Positions 51,451 through 60,400 of a DNA stretch of 64,000 nt are shown in pieces. The position numbers and the translations under genes were made by a program. The notes under the pieces were generated by a model. The model saw nothing but the letters and a program-made list of their open reading frames with translations. It did no database searches and was not told where the DNA came from. The first letter of the stretch is position 1, and every line of letters begins with the position of its first letter. The stretch is from contig MGTD01000013.1 of assembly GCA_001799285.1 (NCBI GenBank), positions 50,905-114,904 of the forward strand. Direction: 5' to 3'. Source of the DNA: Deltaproteobacteria bacterium RIFOXYD12_FULL_56_24. GTDB lineage: Bacteria; Desulfobacterota; Desulfobulbia; Desulfobulbales; Desulfurivibrionaceae.

Positions 51451-51644
51451 CCTGATTAGCGCTAATCTTCCGCAAGACGTAATTTGTGGGCAGCACGGTC
51501 CGCCGTGCCCCTACAAAAATATCCCTCTCCCCCGTTTTGTGGGGGAGAGGGTCTGGGAGAGGGGGATTACAGCGGCTGTTCACCCTCTCCCTGACCCTCT
51601 CCCTCAAGGGAGAGGGAATTTGCGGAAGATTAACGCTAATCAGG
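51451..51644. mobile_element. E-family MITE, copy 1 (194 bp)
   Basis: Terminal inverted repeats of about 25 bp: left CCTGATTAGCGCTAATCTTC, right ending GATTAACGCTAATCAGG. The interior has CCCTCTCCC/GGGAGAGGG palindromes. A-rich flanks hide the exact duplication. Confidence 0.75.
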
Positions 51645-51690
51645 GAAAAAATTAATCCGGCGCCCAGCGCCGGGCTTCATACCTTATGAT

Positions 51691-51844
51691 GTAACTGCTA
51701 ACGGGGTAACCCCACAAAGGTCAAATAACCACGAAACGAGCGATCACAGGGTGCCGCAGGTTGCGGCAAGCGGAACGGCGATGTGTACTTTTGTACATGA
51801 GCCGGGCCGATCGCCGCAAGATGTGGTGCCCTGTGGTCGCTTAC
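51691..51844. mobile_element. IS66-type MITE, subfamily D, copy 4 (154 bp, reversed)
   Basis: Perfect 8-bp repeats CTTATGAT at 51683-51690 and 51845-51852. It lies in the opposite orientation to copy 1 (tail at the left: GTAACTGCTAACGGGG; arm at the right: CCCTGTGGTCGCTTAC) and ends 19 bp before the hdrC-like start codon. Confidence 0.85.
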
Positions 51845-51863
51845 CTTATGATGAGGTTTTGTT

Positions 51864-52430
51864 ATGGCAATCTCCAGCAAGGATATCAATTCGGCCTTCA
51901 GCGCCGAGGTAACGGCGATTCCGGGGGGCGAATTCCTGAACCGCTGCTTTTCCTGCGGCGCCTGCAGCGGCATCTGCCCGGTCAGTCAGGCCATCCCCGA
52001 CTTCGATCCCCGCAAGATCATCCACATGATCCGGATGGGCCTGAAAGAGGCGCTGCTCAAATCAGAGCTGCTCTGGTTCTGCTCCCGCTGCCGCAGCTGC
52101 ATCTTTGTCTGCCCCCAGGACGTCCGTTTTGCCGAGATCATGGTTGCCCTGCGCCAGTTGGCCATGAAGGCGGGCTACATCACCCCTCAAGATCTGCTGG
52201 ACAAGGGCAAGGCCGCCTGGGTGGAACGCGATCTTTGCGTTTCCTGCCTTACCTGTGTCCGGGTCTGCCCCTGGCGGATTCCCAAGATCGACGACCAGGG
52301 CAAGGCTGCCATTGACCCCCTGGAATGCCGGGGCTGCGGCATCTGCCCCACCGAGTGTCCGGCCCAGGCCATCCGCTTAAACGAGTCCGAGGACGAGCGA
52401 CTGATCGCCGCCTGCGGCGCAAATCAGTAG
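51864..52430 (+). CDS. HdrC-like protein with four Fe-S cluster motifs
   Basis: A 188-residue protein. The first half has the HdrC pattern CFSCGACSGICPVS and CSRCRSCIFVCPQ, each for one [4Fe-4S] cluster. The second half is a two-cluster ferredoxin (CVSCLTCVRVCPW, CRGCGICPTECPA). It likely links the heterodisulfide-reductase-like electron path to MvhD and MetV encoded downstream, which in acetogens and sulfate reducers feeds electrons to MTHF reductase. No HdrA or HdrB is in the window. Confidence 0.85.
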   Translation: MAISSKDINSAFSAEVTAIPGGEFLNRCFSCGACSGICPVSQAIPDFDPRKIIHMIRMGLKEALLKSELLWFCSRCRSCIFVCPQDVRFAEIMVALRQLAMKAGYITPQDLLDKGKAAWVERDLCVSCLTCVRVCPWRIPKIDDQGKAAIDPLECRGCGICPTECPAQAIRLNESEDERLIAACGANQ

Positions 52431-52442
52431 CAGGTGAACCCC

Positions 52443-52859
52443 ATGCCCTTTACCCCGAATATCCAAGCCTTCTGTTGCCATTACACCTCCCAGCAGACCC
52501 TGGCCGAAGGGCCGGAAGGACTGCGGGCCGACGGCTTCCCCGCAAACGTGACCATCCACCGTCTGGTCTGCACCGGCAAGCTCGAGGTCAGCACCCTGCT
52601 CAAGGCCTTTGAAGACGGCGCGGACGGCGTCTACGTGGCCGGCTGCCCCCTGGACAAATGCCACAACCTCATGGGCAGCCGGCGGGCCGCAAAAAGAGTG
52701 GCCGCCATCAAAAAGGCTCTTGAAGAACTGGGAGTCGAGCCGGAACGCATCGAGATGTACCACCTGGAGCGCGGTTTCCACCCCGGCTTTGTCAAGGCGG
52801 CCCAGGAGATGAATGAACGGATTACAACCCTGGGCCCGAGCCCGTTTAGGAGCCGTTAA
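52443..52859 (+). CDS. mvhD: MvhD/FlpD-type iron-sulfur electron transfer protein
   Basis: A 138-residue protein of the MvhD family: CCHYTSQQTLAEG, VCTGKLEVSTLLKAFEDGADGVYVAGCPLDKCHN and RIEMYHLERGFHPGFV. Cys residues bind a [2Fe-2S] cluster. It transfers electrons between a hydrogenase, formate dehydrogenase or other partner and HdrA-like proteins. It starts 12 bp after the hdrC-like stop with AGGTGA before ATG (52443). Confidence 0.88.
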   Translation: MPFTPNIQAFCCHYTSQQTLAEGPEGLRADGFPANVTIHRLVCTGKLEVSTLLKAFEDGADGVYVAGCPLDKCHNLMGSRRAAKRVAAIKKALEELGVEPERIEMYHLERGFHPGFVKAAQEMNERITTLGPSPFRSR

Positions 52860-52905
52860 TAATTTATATCTATACATTTTAACCCATGACGTTACGGCTC
52901 CTTAT
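52846..52905. terminator. Hairpin at the 3' end of mvhD
   Basis: TTAGGAGCCGTTA pairs with TTACGGCTCCTTA across a loop of about 30 nt; the left arm overlaps the last codons of mvhD. The sequence GGCTCCTTATGCC links it to the spacer palindrome at 7255. Confidence 0.4.
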
Positions 52906-52939
52906 GCCGTTTTGGGCATCTTGGTGCCCATATAATTTT

Positions 52940-53123
52940 CTGATTAGCGCTAATTTTCCGCAAGACGTGATTTGTACATGAGGAGAGCCCTGCGAAAGCT
53001 CCCTCTCCCCCGCTTCAGTGGGGGAGAGGGCTGGGGAGAGGGGGTAAACGGTGGTTTTTCACCCTCTCCCTCACCCTCTCCCTTAAGGGCGAGGGAATTT
53101 GCGGAAGATTAGCACTAATCAGG
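52940..53123. mobile_element. E-family MITE, copy 2 (184 bp)
   Basis: Flanked by perfect 9-bp repeats TATAATTTT at 52931-52939 and 53124-53132. The ends CTGATTAGCGCTAAT and ATTAGCACTAATCAGG are the inverted repeats of copy 1. It lies between mvhD and metV, genes that are usually contiguous. Confidence 0.8.
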
Positions 53124-53161
53124 TATAATTTTTATTTGCGACGGCTTCAAGGAGGCGCGAA

Positions 53162-53830
53162 ATGATTATTGCCGAGAGAAAACCACTCAATGAAATCATG
53201 GCCATGGTGAAGGACGCCAAGCGCATCCTGGTTCTGGGCTGCCGCGGCTGCGTCACGGTCTGTTCCGCCGGGGGCGAACGCGAGGTGGAGATCCTGGCCT
53301 CCCTGATCCGCTTGGGCAAGCAGAAGGCAGGCCAAGAGGTTTCAACCATCGAGGCCACCCTGGTCCGCCAGTGCGACAAGGAATATATCGACTCCCTCGA
53401 CCAGTGGGACGGCCAGTACGACGCCATCGTTTCCATCGCCTGCGGGGTGGGGGTCAACTTCATCGCCAATCTGCGCCCCATGGCCAAGGTCTATCCGGGG
53501 GTCAACACCTCCTCCTTCGGCGGCTCCGCCGAACAGGGCGTGTGGACCGAACAGTGCGCCGGCTGCGGCAACTGCGTCCTCCACCTCACCGGCGGCTTAT
53601 GTCCGGTGGCCCGTTGCGCCAAAAGCCTGATGAACGGCCCCTGCGGCGGTTCGGTGGGCGGCCGCTGCGAGATTCACCGGGATGTCCCCTGCATCTGGCA
53701 GTCCATCCACGACAAACTGGTCCGGATCAACCAGGCGGACGACCTTGCAGCCATCGTCCCGATCCGGGACTGGCGGACCGCAGGGCACGGCGGCCCGCGC
53801 AAGACGGTGCGCAACGATCTGACTGTCTGA
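53162..53830 (+). CDS. metV: MetV, zinc/Fe-S subunit of methylenetetrahydrofolate reductase
   Basis: A 222-residue protein of the MTHFR_C family: LVLGCRGCVTVCSAGGEREVE at the N-terminus, IACGVGVNFIA, then the Cys-rich block EQCAGCGNCVLHLTGGLCPVARCAKS and NGPCGGSVGGRCEI. MetV partners MetF in acetogens and sulfate reducers; here the C-terminus of the MetF at 46564 carries a copy of the same block. AAGGAGGCGCGAA precedes the ATG. It lies downstream of hdrC-like and mvhD but is separated from them by a MITE. Confidence 0.9.
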   Translation: MIIAERKPLNEIMAMVKDAKRILVLGCRGCVTVCSAGGEREVEILASLIRLGKQKAGQEVSTIEATLVRQCDKEYIDSLDQWDGQYDAIVSIACGVGVNFIANLRPMAKVYPGVNTSSFGGSAEQGVWTEQCAGCGNCVLHLTGGLCPVARCAKSLMNGPCGGSVGGRCEIHRDVPCIWQSIHDKLVRINQADDLAAIVPIRDWRTAGHGGPRKTVRNDLTV

Positions 53831-53919
53831 GCTGTTTTTCTACCTGAGAGGTGGCCAGCGCCGCAAAAGTCTGATTTTTAGGCTTTTTGCAACTACTGCG
53901 GCTTCAACTCGCAAAAGCC

Positions 53920-53957
53920 TGGGACAGCCCCCGATAAGGCCGGGTACAGTCCCGAGT
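53920..53957. repeat. 38-bp GGGAC/GTCCC repeat, copy 1
   Basis: GGGACAGCCCCCGATAAGGC...ACAGTCCCGAG. Related copies lie at 54679 (inverted) and 55343 (direct). It is partly self-complementary. Confidence 0.6.
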
Positions 53958-53995
53958 TACCCTTTTGCCCGCTGGCGGGTGGCGTAGAGGAAGCG

Positions 53996-54280
53996 TTACA
54001 GCCGTGAGCGTGCCGCTTCGTACACCTTCTGTTTGTCGCGGCGGCCCACGGAGATAACGGTAACGAACACCAACTGGTCATCTACCCGATAGACCAGCCG
54101 ATACCCGGCGCTCCGCAGCTTGATTTTGTAACAGTCCGGCATACCGGCAAGCGCGACGGACGGAAACCGCGGATTTACCAGGCGTTCGGTCAGCTTCTTT
54201 TTGAGCGGTTCGCGAATACTGGCATCCAGGCGGTGCCATTCGACCAGAGCCAATTCGTGAAAACGCAGCTTATAGCTCAT
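53996..54280 (-). CDS. RelE/ParE-family toxin
   Basis: A 94-residue basic protein: MSYKLRFHELALVEWHRLDASIREPLKKKL, then YKIKLRSAGYRLVYRVDDQLVFVTVISVGRRDKQKVYEAA, the standard RelE/StbE layout. The basic strand region would give ribosome-dependent mRNA cleavage. It overlaps the antitoxin gene by 11 bp, typical of a TA operon. Confidence 0.9.
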   Translation of the reverse strand: MSYKLRFHELALVEWHRLDASIREPLKKKLTERLVNPRFPSVALAGMPDCYKIKLRSAGYRLVYRVDDQLVFVTVISVGRRDKQKVYEAARSRL

Positions 54281-54515
54281 CCAGCCCCACCTCGACAAAG
54301 GGGCCGTCACCTCTCTCCCTTACCAGCTTTGCGTCTTCCATATCTTCCAGATATGCCATGAGCCGCTCGTAATAGGCGGCCGGCAGCAGATATGCCTCGG
54401 GCCGGTTGTGGTTCAGAATGGCCACCGGCGAGTCATCCGCCTGCTGAAGGATGGCGGCAAAATTCCGCTTCAATTCGGTGACACTAACGGTGGTGTTGGC
54501 AAAAATGGTGTCCAT
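54270..54515 (-). CDS. Phd/YefM-family antitoxin
   Basis: An 81-residue protein: TTVSVTELKRNFAAILQQADDSPVAILNHNRPEAYLLPAAYYERLM, which is the DNA-binding Phd fold, followed by an acidic toxin-binding tail. GGGGGGTACGACA precedes the ATG at 54515. It should neutralise the downstream RelE-type toxin and repress its own promoter. Confidence 0.9.
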   Translation of the reverse strand: MDTIFANTTVSVTELKRNFAAILQQADDSPVAILNHNRPEAYLLPAAYYERLMAYLEDMEDAKLVRERGDGPFVEVGLDEL

Positions 54516-54678
54516 TGTCGTACCCCCCAATAAATTGATGCATTACTTAATGTCTAATATAGCATCAATTATCGCAAAAAACAAGCATCTCCTGCCCCTT
54601 CTGCGCCTTAATTTCTCCCTTGCACAAGCTCATAATTCCGGCCTATATTAAAACTGGCAGGCAAAAAGCGAAAAAAAC

Positions 54679-54713
54679 CGGGACTGTCTCCGGCCCCATC
54701 GGGGGCTGTCCCT
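54679..54713. repeat. 38-bp GGGAC/GTCCC repeat, copy 2 (inverted)
   Basis: CGGGACTGTCTCCGGCCCCA...GGGGGCTGTCCC, the reverse orientation of copies 1 and 3. It lies between the two toxin-antitoxin modules. Confidence 0.6.
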
Positions 54714-54797
54714 CCTTTTGCCGGGTTGTTGAAGTTATCCCGATCTCATTTTGCAAGAGACTTGGGATTACACCCATTATTGACAAGAGGTGATCGT

Positions 54798-55028
54798 ATG
54801 GAAAGAATCATAAATATTCACATTGAAAAATTACCGGAGGGATTTTACCTGGCTACCTCAAATGATATTCAAGGGTTGGTTGCCCAAGGCAGAACTGTGA
54901 CGGAAGCGATGGAAATTGCCAGAGATGTGGTCCGCAGGTTGTTGGAAGCGCAGAAGGAGAGAAAAGAAACCATCAAATTACCACAGGTAAAAAAAAGCTT
55001 CGATATGCAACTTGTAGTGGCCAACTAA
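54798..55028 (+). CDS. HicB-like antitoxin (DUF1902 type)
   Basis: A 76-residue protein: INIHIEKLPEGFYLATSNDIQGLVAQGRTVTEAMEIARDVVRRLLEA, the HicB partial RNase H fold, then a basic tail. AAGAGGTGATCGT precedes the ATG at 54798. The antitoxin gene comes first, as in many hicBA modules. Confidence 0.85.
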   Translation: MERIINIHIEKLPEGFYLATSNDIQGLVAQGRTVTEAMEIARDVVRRLLEAQKERKETIKLPQVKKSFDMQLVVAN

Positions 55029-55029
55029 A

Positions 55030-55254
55030 ATGGGACGGCTTTCCGGGTTTAAATATCGCGAGAATGTTAAGCGACTGATTAAGCTTGGTTTTTTGTTTGA
55101 TCGTCAGGCAGCGGGAAGCCATGAGATATGGTACTGTGCATCGTCAAATCGCTATACCACGATCCCCAATCATCCTGGTGAGATGCCGGAAGGTACGCTT
55201 CGGGCAATATTAAAACAGGCGGCGGTTACCCCTGAAGAATTTTTGGGAAATTAG
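55030..55254 (+). CDS. HicA-family mRNA interferase toxin
   Basis: A 74-residue protein starting 1 bp after the antitoxin stop: VKRLIKLGFLFDRQAAGSHEIWYCASSNRYTTIPNHPGEMPEGTLRAILKQAAVTPEEF. The conserved His in GSHEIW and the dsRBD-like fold are typical of HicA, which cuts mRNA. Translationally coupled to the antitoxin. Confidence 0.9.
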   Translation: MGRLSGFKYRENVKRLIKLGFLFDRQAAGSHEIWYCASSNRYTTIPNHPGEMPEGTLRAILKQAAVTPEEFLGN

Positions 55255-55342
55255 TGGTCCTTACCATTGCCCCTGTCGTTGGGGCTTCTTGCAATAACTT
55301 CCAGTGCTGGCCATCATGGTTGTATCAAACCCGTAAACTTCC

Positions 55343-55380
55343 GGGACAACCCCCGATAGGGGCGGAAACAGTCCCGAGTT
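55343..55380. repeat. 38-bp GGGAC/GTCCC repeat, copy 3
   Basis: CCGGGACAACCCCCGATAGG...ACAGTCCCGAG, direct orientation relative to copy 1. It lies after the second toxin-antitoxin module. Confidence 0.6.
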
Positions 55381-55429
55381 TCCCCATTTTCCCCTTTTAT
55401 TTTTTTTTCGTTAAAGATAACAAAAAAAA

Positions 55430-55459
55430 TTGACACAACGATGCTGCAATTGATACAGT
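55430..55459 (+). promoter_or_regulatory. Promoter of the second TPS locus
   Basis: TTGACA at 55430-55435 is followed by TACAGT (55454-55459) at 18 bp, in an AT-rich context after a T-rich tract. It lies 80 bp before the tpsB start. Confidence 0.5.
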
Positions 55460-55465
55460 CTTAAA

Positions 55466-55490
55466 ACTACTGTGTAGTAGTGCCTTTTTA
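55466..55490 (+). promoter_or_regulatory. 5' leader hairpin with T run
   Basis: ACTACT-GTGT-AGTAGT followed by GCCTTTTTATT. It lies where the transcript should begin and could be a 5' stabilising hairpin or a weak attenuator for the TPS locus. Confidence 0.4.
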
Positions 55491-55539
55491 TTAACAAAAC
55501 CGCTGCGTAGCGCGGGAGAATCGAGGGTCGAGCCAGCCT

Positions 55540-57294
55540 ATGAAAACTTACAAATCGAGTAAGCGCTATTCCTGCCGTCTAAGTCTGTTGAGCGCCGTAA
55601 TCCTTACGGGCGCTTCACTTTCCGCTGCCCATGCCGCCTCGCCTCCCGATGCCGGCACCATCATGGACTCGACTAAAACGCCGACCATGACCAAGCCCGC
55701 CGCCAGCCCGACTATTGATGTCAAGGAGGCTGTTCGGCCCGGCCTGGCCATGGGCAAGGATATCAAGATCAAGGTCAGCAAGATCACAGTGCGCGGCAAT
55801 ACCGTGGTCAGCCAGGCCGATCTGGCCAAGATTCTTTCCGGCTACGAAGGCAAGACCCTTGACTTTACCGCGCTGAACCAGCTCACCGGCGACATCAGTA
55901 AATATTATCGCGACCGGGGTTATCTTTTGGCCCGCGCTTACCTGCCCAAGCAGGAGATCAAGGACGGCAGCCTCGAGGTCGCGGTCCTCGAAGGTAAAAT
56001 CGGCGAGATCAAGGTCAACATGGATGAGGCCAAGCGCTTGCGCCGCGCCCAGGTTGACAAACTGATTGCTGATATCAAAAAAGAAGCTGTCGCCAAAGAC
56101 AGCAAGCTCGAACGCAGCCTGCTGCTGCTCAACGATCTGCCCGGGATCAAGGTAAACTCGACCCTTACCCCCGGTGCTTCGGTTGGCGCAGCAGACCTTC
56201 TTATTAATGTCAAGGAAGGCCGCCTCTTCTCCGGCGGGGTCGATCTTGACAACTTCGGCAATCGTTATACCGGTGTTTACCGGGCCGGGGCCTCTCTCAA
56301 TGTCAACGATCTTTCCGGCTACGGCGATCAGCTTTCTCTGCGGGCGCAGACCGCCGGCAGCGGCCTGCTGTTGGCCCGGATCGCCTACAACATACCGGTT
56401 GGCGGCCAAGGCACCAAGCTGGGGATCGCCTATACCGATATGACCTATGAACTCGGCAAGGATCTCGAAATTCTTGACTATGAAGGTAATTCCAGCGTCC
56501 TCAGCTTCTACGCCGCCCATCCCTTTATCCGCTCCCGCCGGACCAACCTTTACGGCACGGGCGGCTACGATTACAAACGGATGAAGGACGAAGGCCTTGG
56601 CCTGACCATCAACGACCGGCAGGTTGATGTGCTCGCCTTTGGCCTGAGCGGCGACTGGCGCGATGGGCTCGGCGGCGGCGCGGTCAATGTCGCGGGCTTA
56701 AGCCTTTCCCGTGGCGATCTTGATATTCAGGATGTCGTGGCCAAGGCTACGGATGCCCAAACCGCCCAGACCGATGGCAGCTACACCAAGATCCGCTACA
56801 ATCTCTCCCGGATGCAGTATATTACCCCCATGCTTTCCGCCTTCGCTTCCCTGCAAGGCCAGTTTGCCTCCGGCAATCTTGATTCTTCCGAAAAATTCAT
56901 CCTGGGCGGCCCTTACGCGGTCCGCGCTTACCCGCAGGGCGAGGCCGCGGCTGACGAGGCCTTGCTGGTTAATCTGGAACTGCGCTGGGATCTCCCCCTC
57001 GATCAAAAGTACGGCATCCCGCAGATGATCTTTTTCTATGATTTCGGCCGGGTGCTCAACCTGCATGACGGCCCCTGGTACGGCTGGCAGGGCGGCAACG
57101 CCAATCTGCTCAACAGCTACAGCATTGACGGCGCCGGCCTCGGTTTCAACCTGACCAAGGCTGACAACTATATGCTGCGGGCCATTTATGCGAGAAAGAT
57201 CCGCGACAACTCGGGCGCTGACGCCAATGGCAACGATTCCGATAACCGCAACGATGACAATCGTTTCTGGTTGCAGATGGTTAAACAGTTTTAA
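55540..57294 (+). CDS. TpsB outer-membrane transporter, second TPS locus
   Basis: A 584-residue protein with a signal peptide (ending AAHAAS) and a Thr/Pro-rich spacer. POTRA domains follow (IKVSKITVRGNTVVSQADL, ...; DGSLEVAVLEGKIGEIKVN). The barrel has GGPYAVRAYPQGEAAADEAL as the conserved loop and ends QMVKQF with a terminal Phe. It exports the TpsA encoded 106 bp downstream. It is only distantly similar to the first TpsB, so the two loci are not a recent duplication. Confidence 0.9.
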   Translation: MKTYKSSKRYSCRLSLLSAVILTGASLSAAHAASPPDAGTIMDSTKTPTMTKPAASPTIDVKEAVRPGLAMGKDIKIKVSKITVRGNTVVSQADLAKILSGYEGKTLDFTALNQLTGDISKYYRDRGYLLARAYLPKQEIKDGSLEVAVLEGKIGEIKVNMDEAKRLRRAQVDKLIADIKKEAVAKDSKLERSLLLLNDLPGIKVNSTLTPGASVGAADLLINVKEGRLFSGGVDLDNFGNRYTGVYRAGASLNVNDLSGYGDQLSLRAQTAGSGLLLARIAYNIPVGGQGTKLGIAYTDMTYELGKDLEILDYEGNSSVLSFYAAHPFIRSRRTNLYGTGGYDYKRMKDEGLGLTINDRQVDVLAFGLSGDWRDGLGGGAVNVAGLSLSRGDLDIQDVVAKATDAQTAQTDGSYTKIRYNLSRMQYITPMLSAFASLQGQFASGNLDSSEKFILGGPYAVRAYPQGEAAADEALLVNLELRWDLPLDQKYGIPQMIFFYDFGRVLNLHDGPWYGWQGGNANLLNSYSIDGAGLGFNLTKADNYMLRAIYARKIRDNSGADANGNDSDNRNDDNRFWLQMVKQF

Positions 57295-57400
57295 ATTCTA
57301 GGGAAGTAAAGAAACAGGAATTTACAGGTTGGGGGCGGCTTTCACGCCGCCGGGCCTTTTCACCCATACAAGACCAGGGCGATTTAACAGGAGAGACACC

Positions 57401-60400
57401 GTGAGAAAAATCAAAAGAATGAGCAGTCGGATCAACCAAAAGAAGAACGCGGGTAATTCCAGTCTTCACGCTTCCAATGTTTCTTCCATGCGGCGGCATG
57501 GCACGGTTGCCGGAGCCTTGGTCGGCTTGCTCGCCGCCTCTCTCAGCGGGCAGGCCTATGCTCTTGATCCCAATGCCCTGCCCACCGATGGCAGCATTAC
57601 CTCCGGGTCCGGCAGCATCAGCCAGGCCGGGGCCAATATGACGGTGAACCAGGCGACCCAGCAGATGATCGCCAACTGGGGCACCTTTAATATCGGCAGC
57701 AACGCCGCAGTGGCCTTTGTCCAGCCTAACGCCCAGGCTGTGGCCTTAAACCGGGTCTCCTCCTCCGACGCCTCGGTGATCATGGGTTCGCTCACCGCCA
57801 ACGGTCAGGTTTTTCTCATCAACCCCAGCGGGGTGATCTTCGGCTCCACCGCCAAGGTCGATGTTCAGGGCCTGGTGGCCTCGACCCTCAATATCAGCGA
57901 TTCCGACTTCCTCTCCGGCAACTACAGTTTCGCCAACGGCGGTGCGGCCGGCTCCATCCTCAATCAGGGCGAGATCAACGCCGCTGATGGCGGTTATGTG
58001 GTGATGCTCGCCCCCGAAGTAATCAACGAAGGTATCGTTACCGCCAGGATGGGCACGGTGGCCCTGGCTGCCGGTAACGCGATGACCATGGATATGGCCG
58101 GCGACGGCCTGATCAACATCGTGATCAACGAAGCCGCGGCAAACGCCCTGGCCAGTAATAAAGGGCTGCTCAAGGCCGATGGCGGTCTGGTCTATATGGG
58201 CGCCCGCGGCGCCGGCGATCTGGCAGCCACTGTGGTCAACAATGAAGGGATTATCGAGGCCCAGGGCCTGGTTGAGCGGGATGGCAGGATCTTCCTGGCC
58301 GGCGGGGACGAGGGCATTGTCGCCAACAGCGGCAGTCTGGATGCCTCCAGCGCCACCGGCAATGGCGGCAGCGTCCAGGTGCTCGGTGACAAGGTCGCTC
58401 TGCTTGACGGCACCCGGATCGACGCCTCCGGCGCCACCGGCGGCGGGGAAGTGCTGATCGGCGGTGATTTACAGGGCAAGAACCCGAATGTGCAGAATGC
58501 CAGCCGTACCTTTGTTGGCCAGGATGTCCAGATTAACGCCGATGCCACCGCAAATGGCGACGGCGGCAAGGTCATCGTTTGGGCCGATGGCGATACCCGT
58601 TTCGGCGGTTATGTTTCTGTTCGTGGCGGCGACGACGGCGGCGACGGCGGTTTCGTCGAGGTGTCCGGCAAGGAATATCTCTTGTACAAAGGTCTGGTCG
58701 ATGCACGGGCTCCGCATGGCGCGACCGGCACGTTGCTGCTTGATCCGACCAACATTGTTATCAATGCCGCCGGGCCGACTGATACCGATTTAGCGGGGGC
58801 AACCTTCCAGGAAACTACCGCGGCAGACACGGACGCTGTTGTTGACAGAGACGACCTGCAAACACAGCTTGGTTTGGCCAACGTGCTGGTTACCACCGAT
58901 AACCCTGGTGGTGCGGCTGGTGCCGGCAATATCACCGTCTCTGATACCATTACCTGGGCTAGTGGCAATAGCCTTACGCTGTACGCCGATAATAATGTCA
59001 CGGTCGATGCCGCTATCACCAACACAGGCGCAGGAGACATCAACATCAGCGGCCCAGGGGCTGGAGGTGCGGCCGGCAATAATGTTGACATCAATGCCAC
59101 CATCCAAACGGCAGGCAATATATCGATTCGTGCGGAGAATGACGTAACAATCGATGCCACAGTGCGCACCACCGGTGCCGCCACGGGCATCACCATTAAG
59201 GCTGATAACAACGATGGCGGCGGGGGAGCACTCACTATTGGCGGCTCGGCAATTTCAACGATCAGGGCTGACGGTAGCGGCTCGATCAGCCTCTTGGGCG
59301 GTGATGTTACCCTTGGGGATAATGTCTTCACGACCACCATCCGCGCCGTCAACGGCGGGGATATTACTTTTGCAGGTGCGACCGCCGATACCCTGACTCT
59401 GGGGCAGGATGTCCAATTAATCACTGCTGCCGGCGGTGATGTGCTGGTTACCGGCGCTGGCCTGGCGAGTGTGGTGGTCAAGTCCCCGGGCACAGATCAT
59501 TCAATCGATGGCGATCTTATCATCGGTAACGGCAGCGCGGTGGCCGGCGATATAAACATCGATGGCCGTTTTATTAATGTGGGTGGCGCCATCACCATGA
59601 CTGCCACTGGCGATATTGCTATTGATCAGTCGTTGAGTACCCTTACCGGCGGCATTAACTTGACCGCTGATTCAGATACGTCTGGAGCCGGCGGTCTGAC
59701 GATCGGTGCAGCCTTTGCGGCAACGCTGAATTCCAGTGGCGGCGGGCAGGATATCGCCCTTTCCGGTGATACGATTTCTATCGCCACAGGTGCCTTGGTA
59801 AGTCTTAATGCGGGTGGTGGCGATATTACCATTGATGTAGACAAGAATAGTGCTGGGGGTGGCGGCATCCAGATGGATGCGACTCGTCTGACCATGGCGA
59901 TGCATGATTTCACCATCAGCGCCGCCAATGCCCCGGATACCCTGCTCATTGATGATGTTGCAGCGGCTAACACCATTTCCGCCTCCGACCTGGCCAGCGC
60001 CACCGGCACGGTAACCCTGCGGGCAAACGATACCCTGTCGGCAACCGACAACCTCGCCTTGGGCGCAGCTAACCTCACCATCGGGGAGGGCAGCGCAACC
60101 GTTGATGTCGATCTGGATAACGTGACGACCACCGGCGCCATTGCGGTGACCGGCACCAATATCAGGCTTGATGGTACGACCTATACCGGCAGTGCAGATG
60201 TAACCTTTACCGGTCCGGTTACGTTAGGTGCGGCTGGGGTTACCACCACCGTTTCCACCGGCGGCGGTCTCGGTCAGGACATCACCTTCACCAGCACTAT
60301 CCAGGATGCGGCCGAAGACACCACTCTGGCCCTCAATGCCGGCGCCAACGGCAACATTGACCTGCAGGGCGTGGTTGGTACCGCTGCCGCTGGTGATGAT

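Noticed and set aside
580..51844. The recurring hairpins as a CRISPR array
   Set aside because: They are dispersed over 51 kb, carry target duplications and have no regular short spacers.
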